A stretch of DNA of 64,000 nt from Saccharina japonica (lineage: Eukaryota; Sar; Phaeophyceae; Laminariales; Laminariaceae). Position 1 is the first letter of the stretch, and every line of letters starts with the position of its first letter. The DNA lies in assembly GCA_008828725.1 (NCBI GenBank), contig MEHQ01000099.1, positions 310,001-374,000 of the forward strand, written 5' to 3'. The position numbers and the translations under genes are program-made. Below, one piece after another: positions 22,784 through 34,700 of this stretch. The notes below the pieces were generated by a model, which was given only the letters and a program-made list of their open reading frames with translations, had not been told where the DNA came from and ran no database searches.

Positions 22784-25700
22784 CTGAAAAAACAAAACGT
22801 CAAAAACGGAGCCAAAACAAAGAAACTTTTAAGACAATAATACTTGAGTCGACCTAAGCAAAAGCAACAACAAAAATGAGACATGAACAAAACAAAACAA
22901 AAAACAACAGCAGTAATGGAAAATATGAACAAAAAAAACAAAGAAAACAACAGCAGTAATGACAAATTAACGAAAAAAATGCTCGACAAAACAAATGCAA
23001 AACAAATGCGACGAAAAACATGAAATAATAAAAAAAGAATGGATCACTAAACGAGAAAACCAGCGACAAAAGAAAGAATCAACACAATTGGAAGCAGAAT
23101 AAAAGTTAATCAAGAGAGTTCACGAATCAGTGAACGACAGTTCACAGATAACAAGGGCGGGCGGGCGGTGGAGTTAAGGCGTACCTGGTCGCCTTCCTTG
23201 CCAGTAGACGCCTCCTTGGCTACAGGGGATGCGTCGCCAGCGTCCCCAGCCTCGGTCGACGCCTTGTTTCCGTTGGAAGCCGAGGTCTTCGCCCCTCCCC
23301 GTTGCTTCCCCTTATTGTTGCTCTTCTTCTTCTGCAAATATTCCCAAAAACAAAAAAAACGTCAAGGGCAACAAACAACTTAAGAACTGAACCAGATGCT
23401 TTTTTGGCGACAAAATGGTGGCATTTAGTGTGAAATGTATTGCAGCAGTGGTGACGTCCAGAGACACTACCCCATCCCACCCACCCCCCACCCAACCCCA
23501 CCCCCACCCCAACCAAACCCATCCCACCGTGTTGTTACCTTGTTCGGCTTCTTCGACCCAGCGGCAGCCGCATTCGGCGGCATGTTTCTTCCGTTTCCGC
23601 CCTGGGCCGTCTGCTGCACCTGCTGCATCTAAGAAACCCGGTATGACATAGACATCGGCGACACCACAAAACCCACCGCCAACAAGCGAGGAGGGAGAGA
23701 GGGCGATGAAGGGAAAATAGGGGTCAGTAGGACTCGCTATGTACCTTAATGTGCTCCGTTCAGGAGCATAGGGTGTGGGTATACGCGTATAAGCGTACGC
23801 CTACTGTACGTGCCGGCATCACAGGTGGAACGATTATCCAATGCCCGGCGCTCTGATACCGTTCGTTTGGTGGTTACAGTTATCGTTACGACGTCGAATC
23901 GTAGTACGCACTGTCATCCGCGTGTGGCACCCCTTGGTGACCGTAAACGAAGACGGGTTGTCCGGGTACCCGGGTTTACCCGAGTACTCGTTAATTTTGT
24001 TCGAAAACCCGGTTACCCGCGACGAGTTCGAGTTTCACTTTCAGAATTATCCGGGCACCCGTTTATGACGGGTACTCGCCGGGGTGCACCTCTAAAAGAG
24101 AGGCGAGAGAGAGAACGAAAAAAGGAGCAAAGAAGCAAAGAAAAAACAAACAGTACGTAGTGAAGAAAGCAAGAAAGGAAAACAAGACAAAAAAGCAAAC
24201 AAACAAACAAACAAAGAGGAAAATGAGGGAGGGAGGGTGTACTTCATTTTCATGCATGGCCGTAGTCGTATAACGATAGACCCTCGCATCCCTACAATGC
24301 CGGGACGGAGCATGTCGGGTTTTCACCGACCAGGCAGACATTGCTAGCACCAAGCGCGAAGCGCCGTGAGGTGTTGGGCGAGTCGCATGAAGGGTGAGCT
24401 GCATCCTACTAAGAACCGCTTGTAAGGCGAACTTGCATATGGATGACAGCTTCATTGAGATAATTTTAATTATGGTGTGTCCACTTCCTGAGACAGCAAT
24501 GGCCACACTACGTAACTGCCTCGAGGGTGCCTTACCATATACACACTACGTGATACAAGCATTGCCCTTGTGCAGAGCAAAGGTTCTCCACCCCGCACAA
24601 ATGATCTAACTAATAGACTGCCAGCCTTGGTGACCGCCAAAAAAAAAAAAAAAACGGCACCTTGGCTGTCTAGCTCACGCAGTGAGAGGCGTGTTTTACT
24701 GCGCCGTTGCGAACCGACGCCAACCCAACCTATAAATATATCGTATATACAAGGGGGGCTTCGCCGCGGCGGGCTAACGCCCGCCTGAAGCTACGCGCAA
24801 TGCCCGTAACGGCGAAGAGTAGTCTACTATTAATAAGGTAGATTAACAGCTAGGGCGACCAAAGCAACTCCGTACTGCCAAGGGGTCTACAGCAGAAATA
24901 CAGGATACCTAGTGAGAAACACTCACAAACGGAGGCTAGGTTTCTTATTTACATGAGGGAAGAGGATGCGTTTTATACTAACTTCAATATAACGGCTCCC
25001 AAATTTCTTATCCCTTGAAAATATCACCCTGTGGTACTGAGGTATTATGATACGTACGTATGTACGTACGTACGTGTATATCAGCGGTAAGCTATAAAAA
25101 ATCGTACGTGTATCAGCGGCAAGTAGTTCGTAAAATCCAGCATCGAGCATAAAAACATAGTCAATCTTGGATCTTGCATGTAGGCCACGGGACAACTATA
25201 AATGCAATACGAGTATACGTATACCGGTAATGAATTCGGAACCACGTTTTTCGAAAAAAAGCAAGTTCTCGACCATCACCGTAATTTTATTGGGAAAGTT
25301 GGAGTGTCCATCGCTCGCATACGAACAGGAACAACAAACACCAGTATTAATAGTGTCATAGTATCACACTGGTGTACCACGCACGTATGAACCCATGGTA
25401 CACAGGTCTGTTTCTGCTGTGGTGCTGGTACTACTGCTGTATCATACGTGCGTGCGTACGTACGTACGGGTAAATCAGCAGTACAGTAGTAGTACGTGTG
25501 GTCTTATAAAAATCCGGGTTCGTCGTCGACATAACAAAAAGGAATCTTTAATTATGCATGTAGCTGCGTGAAAAAAAAAGAGCGTGTGTTTAGTATGGGC
25601 GCTCTCCATCACCATATTATTGGTAAACGTTGCTGCAGAGTCCACTGCCCGCATGTTCACGCCCGCGAGCACACGCGAGGCCCTGCCCGGTACTATATCC

Positions 25701-28700
25701 AGGCCGACGGGCACGTAAACCGATAAACTCTCCCGACACGCTCCTGCGGTAGACATTTTGGGGGTCTCGTAAGGTCCAAAACAGGTAATCCTCCCGCACG
25801 GGACTGTCAGAAACAAAACGACGTTCGTTCGTATGGCGAGCCTGTGACAAATATCATAGGCAATAAATCCTCAAACAAACGTACCCCCGTGGGCCTCGTG
25901 TAGCGCAAGGCCGAGGCCGCTCTTTGCAAAGTAAGCAGAGCAGGGATCGTTGAGCACGATGAGCGAGTTGCGTGCCGCCGGGTGGATCTCATCGCGAGAT
26001 ATCGCGAAAAAGGCTCAAATCTACGTCTAAGATAAGCCGAGGAGCTCTCACACGAGACCACCAACAATATCGTACATGTGTTTATATATATATATATATA
26101 TTTATAGGAGAATGAGGGTGTGTGGACCACCGAAGCGACTTCCCCCGAGTCCGGAGCAGAGACTCCGCGTCAAAACACCCCGCGCAGCGTTGCACCCGCG
26201 TAGCTTTCGAAAGTTACCTGCAGCTGCTGGGTGGCGACTGCAAAGTGTCGCCACCCAGCAGCTGCAGGCTACCTTCGAGAGCTACGCGGGCGCAACGCTG
26301 CGCCAGGTAGTTGCGACACGTAGTCGCTGCTCCGGACTCGGGGAAAGTCGCTTCGGCGGTCCACACTGGGGGAGCAGAAAAAGACAAGAAGAAGAAGAAA
26401 AAAAAAAAGGAAAATAGGAGAAAATAAGGGGGGGGGAAGACGAGACGAAAAAAAAAGAGACAAAAACTACAGTACTTTTTAAACGAGAGAAAACGAGAAG
26501 AAAAAAAAACAGGAAAAGAGGAGAAAATAAGGGGGGGAAAGACGAGACAAAAAAAGAGAAACAAAAGCTCGTACAGTACTTTTGAAACGAGAGAAAACAG
26601 GGGAAAACAATAAAAGTGCAAGGGTAGATACCCCCATCACACAGAACTTGCAAAGATGAGCTTCAACCAAATCCTGGATTTTACAGCTGTTGTGTACCTG
26701 GTAAATGTTTCATAAGCGTGATACGTACAGAAAAAGAGAAAGAGAACAAGGTGCGTTGGTTGACACAGCGTTTCCTGCAATCCTGGCGGAAGAAAATAGG
26801 ACGGATACTGCTACAGTATAGGGATGCTGAAGACATACCAGCAGGGTCAAAAGGAAAAACGAGAATTGAAGTATCCAGAGGTTGAGCAGCAAGTAGGTAG
26901 AGAAGGGAATGAAGACTTAAGGCATACATTCAGGGTTTCCTTTTGATTCGGTTTATTCTGCTTTTCTTGTTATTTTAATGGATGTTTTATGAGTGGCCAA
27001 CGCTGAAGCTCATTCAGCCTGCACATTGTTAAGGATGGCATAAACGCAACTATGATATGAATTGACCACAAATGCATTGATTTTATTTTGAACAAGAAAA
27101 AACTCACGACGAATTGCGGTTGGTTCTGGTACGGCTGGAACTGCTGCTGCGCCAGCATGTGCTGCTGCTGGTTTTGCTGCTGCTGCTGCAGCGGAAATTG
27201 CGGCCCATACGGGTAACCTGTGCAGCCAAGAGATGTGAGCGCGGAGGGGGCGGGGGGGGGGGGGCTTCGAGTTAGAACCAATCACTCGGGTACTACAAAA
27301 GTGTGCTCTCATGATTCACAACATCAGATTTGGTACTACAAACCCAACGGCCAATCATCAGGTCAAGATTATAGCGGGTACCCCGATTTAAGAGCGGCCC
27401 GAGACAAGCCGACACAGGTGTTCTTAACTGTATATTGCTCTTATCTGTTAGGGGGCAATATATAGCTATTGGTATAAGTGGGACAAGCCGTTTTGGCTGC
27501 TCTTAACCCATTCAGAACTGAAAAAAAAAATCCCACAATAATCCCAAGTAGTTTGTCCTCAAATGCGTGGGATCAGTTCTGAAGGGGTTATAACCCGTTC
27601 AGAACTGAAAAAAATGTCCCACACTATTTCCAAGTAGTGTGTCCCCCAATTTGTGGGACCACTTCTTAAGGGGTTAACTCCCGAATGCTTGCACCTTCAG
27701 AATGCTCGTAACTCGGGGTACCCTGTGTCTATTCACGGAAGACCATAGTAAATAGGACCAAACAGTGTTCGTAAAAATAGGGAACCAAAAAAAAACAAAT
27801 TGTGTGCCGTAGGTCCATTGTTCCCCGTATAATACTGTAGTAGATCGTCACCTGTGCGCCGGCATGCGTAAAAAAGGGTCGGGGGGTGTTCGTACCCGTA
27901 TTACCCGTATTATCTCTTTTGCTGATGGCTGGTACTCTCATAAGCAAAACCACAGATCAAAAATATGATATATACGTATGATCTGAAAACGCCATCTGCT
28001 CGACCTGCGGCCGGTGCCTTCATGGGATTCCCCACGGGAAAATATGCTCCCATATCGTCACCACGGGATATATCCCGTGAGATGAATGTGTGCGTAGGAT
28101 ATCCCGCGGGAATATTTGGGAATATACGAAGTATATGAGATACCACGGGATAGTATCTCACGGGATCACTATGCACAGATCCTACACCACATCTCACAAA
28201 CGGCGGGGTGAGGAACTACAGTAGATGATCTCTAGTTAGATAGATCATGATCTATCCGATCTGTCAAAGGCGTGAAATTACTTGAGGGACTCTTACCGTA
28301 TCCCCCCTGGGGCTGGTTCTTCGATCGCTGATACTGGAAGGCTCGGCTCTCGTAGAAGGCGTAGTCGTCGACGATGGAAGTGGAGTGCTTGTGGTTGTGG
28401 AAAGCCTTCAACAACTGCAAACCCTGCTCGTAGGGTACTTCCTGCCAAACGAGGTCGAGACAAAAAAAAAAGACAAAGACAAAGACAAAGACAAACGATC
28501 AACGTATATACAAAAATCCGGAGAAAAATAAACAAATGAAAAAATGCAGTGTAACCGGCAGCTTGGCAGAATTACAATAACAACAGATCAAAAATAAAAC
28601 AAAATAAAAACAACAGTACAACAGGCAGCTTGCAAGGTTGAGTATTAACCACTCAATCGGTCGTGTGCTCACCCACAGCTGACGTAATTGCAACAATTTC

Positions 28701-31700
28701 GGCAAAAATAAAACAAAAAAGGCCATGTCGATTAAGAGAGGCACCCCGAGTCACACCGTAAACACAGCAACGGTCCCACTCCAATAAAAAATGGTGATCA
28801 CGTTGGACTTGTGGTCCACACTACAGCAGGGCGTAAAATAGGCGTTCGTCTCGTGGTGAGGGCAGTGCACCACGAGCCGGTAACCGTGGTGTGGCACTCC
28901 GCAGGGGCCCCCGGCGAGGGCAGCCGGAGGCGTTTTTTGTCCAACACATTATTATATGCGTCTATACACTCGAAAAGTGTCTTACATACCCGCGAGTTTC
29001 ATCCTCTTGTAGACGTGGTGCCGGCTGGCCGAGATTGTTATACAAGCTGAAACGATAGAAGCACAAAGCACGACGATCATAAAACAAGTAAACCACGGGA
29101 AAAACACGCCCAAAAAAAAAGCAACGATCATGAAACATGAAACCACAAGAGAAACACGCCCGAAAAAAAAAAAAAAACTGCTGGGGCGAAACATATATAT
29201 ACCCAAAAGCCGCACATTTCAATTTTCGACTGCGGCGAAAACAAGTGCGTCACACGAAACTCGTGAAAAAAAACGGGACTTCTGATCATCAAGACTGTGG
29301 GCAACATCCGCATGTATTCGTCGAACTTTTCGGTCGCTATTCCTAAACCCTAAAAAGGGGTAAAAAAATAGCCCATCAGTCTGCGACGTACATATTACAA
29401 GGGAAGGGACAAATAAATGGGAACAAAACAAATCCACATGTAGCTCTTAAAGCTTACATTTGGTAAACAGACTGATATTTGCTCTTTCCAACCCACCTGC
29501 GCGTCCTTACAAGCCGCGACCGGCTTGTTGCTGCTGTTGGGGAGGGTGATGTGCTGTACCTGCCTGTTCGGGAGGTCCTTCGCGAAAACCCACTTCACCG
29601 GGAAGTGGGTGCGCCAGCGCTCCTGGAAATGACGGCCCTGGGGGCAAAAGACAACAGCAATAAATATGCGCATATGATACGTACAACAAACCGAACGAGG
29701 GGGAGGTGGGCGAGGGGGGGAGGGGGACGCATTTGTTGCTTGCCTTAAGTCATTTGACCATTGACACGCATCCCTTTCGAGCACGAGCACGTCTACTTAG
29801 GCAGGGAGGGGGGGAGGGGGGGTTACTTCTTCTTCATGTCATGGCCGTAGTCGTATAGCCAAGACCCTCGCACCCTAAATGCCGGGACGGAGCATGTCGG
29901 TTTTCACCGACCAGGCAGACATCGCTAGCACCAAGCCGGGCAGGGGGGGGGAGGGGGGGGGGGGGGGTAACGGAGAAACGCCACAAAACGCCACACGAGC
30001 AAAACCGGTTGCGTGCTGTCGGAGAAATGGGTACTATCGTCGAAAACACAAGCGGGGGGGAAATGCGGGGGCTGAGGGGAGGGAGAAACGCTTAAAAGCT
30101 TAAAGACAAAACCCAAAAAACACTACGTACGTACAACATATAAAAACCATAACCCTACAGTTTCAATACGATACGTACGACACGCCCAGCGCACGAGGCG
30201 GCCAGAGTATTGTCCAATCAACGAGCACGGGCCGGACCGGGCCGCCGGCGGCAGGTGCATCCATCGACGGGATGATTACATGCGGCTCAATTACCGTCCG
30301 ACCAAGCAACACGCTCACATATCCCTGCGGGAAAATCGTCGCCAAATCAACAAAAACCAGAACAAAATAAAAACGTGTGTATGTGCGCGCCACATTTACG
30401 CCGACGGTGTCAAACAAGCATATTCCCCCGCATTCTCAATGCGTTGACCGTTCAATCGGTCCATTTCACGGCTAAAGTACCTTTTGAAATCAAAATGTTC
30501 GAAATACTTCAGCTGTAAGCAAAGCGAGGCGTTTAAAACCATAATATCATTGTATATGGAGCATACAACAAACGCGCCAGATCTGTCACACGCAGCGTCG
30601 TAGGGAATCAGACTATCAACCACTCAATTGGTCGAACTCACAGCTGTAACGCAATTGTTATACTTGAAAATAAAAAACCCTCGTACACGCAAAAATCTAC
30701 TGCGTAAAACAAACAAGACAAGAGGGGAAACCAACGACAAAAGGCGCGTTTTTTTTCTTACCTTCTTCCCGCCGACGTTAAGCGGCCCCATCAGCTGCGC
30801 CACGCCACAAAACTGCGCCGATTGGTGCACCGAAAAGAACAAGAAAACGGGCGGCTTCTTCTTCCGGCCAGCCTTCCCCGTCCCCGCCCCTCCTCCCGCC
30901 GCGGGGGACGAGGAAACCGTCACGGTTCCTGCTCCCGCCGTCGCCTTCGCAGCCGCAGCCTTTCCAGCCTTGTCCGAGCCGCTGCTGTTTGTCTGCTTAC
31001 CCTTCACCTTGTCACCGGCAGAGTTGGCCCCTTTAGGTGACGAGGAATTCTTGGCCGCCGTAGCCGTAGCGGCGGCGGCGGAGGCGGCGGTGGCGGTGAC
31101 AGAAGCAGGAGAGCCTTTTCCCTTCCCGCCCTTCTGCGTGGTCGCCGCCCCGCTTGGTTCCCCGCCACCACTGCCGGCAGCGGGAGAAGCAGCAGCTGCG
31201 GCAGCTGCGCCAGCGGAACCAGCAGGAGAAGCAGCAGCCGCCGCAGAAGCTGCAGCCGTAGAAGCAGCGGTGGCGGCCGCCGTAGCAGCAGCGGTAGCAG
31301 TTCCCCCCCCACCTTTCTCCTTCTTACCGCCCTTCTTTCCTCCACTGCCGCTAGACGGGGTCGCTCCACCCGCACCCGCACCCGCACCCACCGCAGCTAC
31401 CGCCGCAGCGCCCGCAGGCGGCGGCGGCCCGTCCCCAACATCGTCCTCACCGTTGTCCCCCTCGGTCGCACCATCTCCGTCCGTCTTTGCGCTCTCCTCA
31501 GAAGCGTCATCCTTCACCCCGTTAGCGTCCCCTCCGAGAGCAGATCCCGCCCCCGACCCAGCCACCACCGTCGCCACCGCCGCTATCTCCACCCCGCCCT
31601 GGCTGCTGCCGCCGTTGCTGCTGCTGCCGCCAGCGACATCTCCGCTCGAGGAAGCCGCCACTGCCGCTGCTGCTGCCGCTGCCCCAACGTCGGGCAGAGC

Positions 31701-34700
31701 AGCCTTTTCGGGTGCATCCGCGGATGAGTCGGCTTCCGGCTTCTTTGTGGGGGTCGTTTTTTTGGACTGACAGTCGGCATCGGTAGCCTGTTTCGTTTCC
31801 TTCGCAACAGCTTCCTCGTTACCAGCGGCGCCAGCTGCCGCCACATCGGCCTTCTTTGTCCCGGCCTTCTTCCCCTCCCCTTCCTCCGCTCCCGCCCCTG
31901 CTCCTGCCGCTCCAGCCACGGCTCCGTCTGCTCCTCCCCCGGCAGCAGCAGCAGCGGCAGCGGCAGCAGCAGCAGCAGCGGCAGCAGCTGCAGCCGCTTT
32001 GGCAGCGTTCTTCTTTTTCGCCTTCTTCTTCGAGGAGGTGGACGGCGGGGCCGGTGACGAAGTGTCGCCGGTAGCAGGCACCGCCGCCGCCGCCGCCTGC
32101 GTCTCGTCCGTAGCAGCACCAGCAGCATCAGGAGCAGCAGCAGAAGAAGCAGCAGCAGCAGCCGCGGCTTTTTCTGTGGAGGCGGAAGAACTTTCTGCGG
32201 GGGCCGCGCCAGAAGCAGCGGCAGCAGCAGTAGCAGCGGCTGCGGCAGGTGCGTCGCCGCCTTCGGTGGCTCCTTCCGGCTTACTAGCCATGCTGTCGGT
32301 GGCCGCGGTGCCTCCCGCGTTGTCGCCTGCGGCTGACGAGGGAGATGCGGCGGAGGAGTGAAATGTTCACGGCTGTGGGGTTTTGGCGGCTGAGTTCATC
32401 TCTTGGGTAGGCTTGACGACCAGCTTTGAGAAACAACACCATACCATACCACACCACACCACACCATACCATGCCAAAACATGCTATTTATATGCCATAA
32501 CATACCATACCATACCATACCATGCCATACCATGCCATACCATACCATACCATACCATACCATACCATACCATACCATACCACACCACACCACAGCAAAG
32601 GACCTCACCCCACCCCACACCACCCCTGTACGCCGACTTATATGTTGTATTCCTTCCAAATCATACAAAACCAAACCATCGCTGACCGAGAAAAAAAAAA
32701 AAAAAAAAAAAAAAGCGCCCATATACGCTACCAGGTATATCTCAGCGCTCACCTCCCTTGCCGCTGACGGCAGCCTCCTTCCCTTCCTTCTTATCAACCT
32801 TCCCATCCTTCGCATCCTTCCCGTCCTTTCCATCCTTCGCCTCCTTCTTATCCTTTCCTTCCTTCTTCCCCCCCTTCGCGTCTTTTCCTTCCTTCTTGTC
32901 CTTGCTGTTGTTGTTGCGAAGGCTTTCCATCCAGACGGCGTCGAGCCGCCGGTTGCCGCCGTCGGCCCCTGACCATATTCCGTTCTTAACGGAGCGGTGG
33001 ATGTCGTCCTCGGAGAACGTCTTGATCACGAAAAAACTGCAACAACAACAACAACGTAGATCGTGGATCGTTGGTCGTTGATCGTAGATCGTAGACCATA
33101 GGTCGTAGATGAGAGATGGTGGTAGATAGTATTCTGGGATCGTGAAACGTAGATCGTGAAATGTAGATCGCAGATCGTGGTACGTACTCACAGGTTGTAA
33201 AACATATCTCGAAGATGGTTAGAAGAACACGGTAGTAGATAATGAATTGTGACATGTAGATCGTGGATCGTGAATCGTAGATGGTGAGTCGTGGATCGTG
33301 AATCGTAGATGGTGAATTGTAGATCGCGGGACGTAGAATAAAGGTCGTAGATGGAACATAGTAGAGTGCGAAGAATTCGGTTGCAACCGATTTGGTTGGG
33401 TTTCTTGGAGGCTATTTCTTATCTATACAAAATGAATCCCAACGCAGGCAACATCCTGAAAAAGCTGCGGAAAGAAAAAACAAACGTCCGAAAACTAAAT
33501 TGCCTGTGAAGGAAAAAATAAAATAAATGGCCAAAAACGACGCCTTGGGTTGTTGGTTAACTTTATGGGGTCGTTAACTACCAAACGGAGCAACTTATTA
33601 CTCGGCTACTCGTAGCGCCTTCGGATTCCCCTGTTTAACTAACCAGCTCGTCTTCATGTTCGTTGGTTTCACACAAAACAAAAAACACAACAAAATCGGA
33701 TTATTGCCAACATCCCGAGAACAAAATAGCGTGGCGTAGATCGTAGATCGCGGTACGTAAATCGCGGTACGTCCATCATTTATCGTAGATGGTAGATCGT
33801 GAATCGTTAAACGTAGATCGTGGAACGTAGATCGCAGATAGTAGATCGTGTATCATGGATGGTAGATGGTTAATACCTGTTAATAGGGCAAAAGCAGCGC
33901 AAAAGCCCCCCAAGCCCCAATATAAACCCAGACTTCTCACTCCCACCAAAAACACTCAACTAGGGCCAGGCACCGAACTACGGGAAAAAAAATCCAATGA
34001 ACAAAAAAAGAGTCGTAACAAAAAAAAAAATCAGCATTTTACTGGCAAAGTTTACAAAAAAATAATTCGGCCCGCCTGGCGCCGAACTGCCCACATATTT
34101 CGCGCCACAAAAAAAAAACACCGCAAGCGTGTGCAGTAAACCCAATCTCAGCCCCTACAGATTCATGGTGAGTATTGATTGGATGGTAGCTTGGATGGTG
34201 TTTTTTTTTTTTTACTTTCGTGGGGGGCTTCCATGGCGTTTCATCGTGTTTCAGGGCTAGTTCATAGCAGTTTCAGAGAGTTTCATGCCGATTATGTGGG
34301 ACTTCATGGCAATTTCATGGGGACCTCATATTAGCATTTTCGTGGGATTTTATGGAGATCTCGTGGTATTTCATGGCCTTTTCATGGCATTTCATGGCAG
34401 TTCATGGCGATTTCAGGGCAATTTCATTGGGAGATTCCATGAGATTTCATGGCAGTTTCATGGCCGTTTCACGACAGTTTCGTGGGATTTCATGGCAATT
34501 TAATGATAATTCTCACCGGCAGCCGTCAGCGGCAGCCTCCTCTGGGTTAAACGATGCCGGGTTGATGAGAGACAGATGAGCGGGAAGCTGGACGGGCATG
34601 GGTGTCATAAACGCCTTACGGATTCAAGTTTTCAAGGACGGCAAAAAGGCGGTAACAGATAAGGGGGGGGGGTTGATGAGAGATAGATAAGCTGGACGGG

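Noticed and set aside
30628-31770. A 380-codon plus-strand open frame, Pro/Ala-rich
   Set aside because: It is the reverse-strand shadow of the Ala-rich YTH exon. The minus strand has matched splice sites and YTH motifs, and the plus strand has neither.
32383-32685. A Tyr/His/Thr/Ile/Pro repeat protein
   Set aside because: It is a translation of the CCATA microsatellite in an intron.
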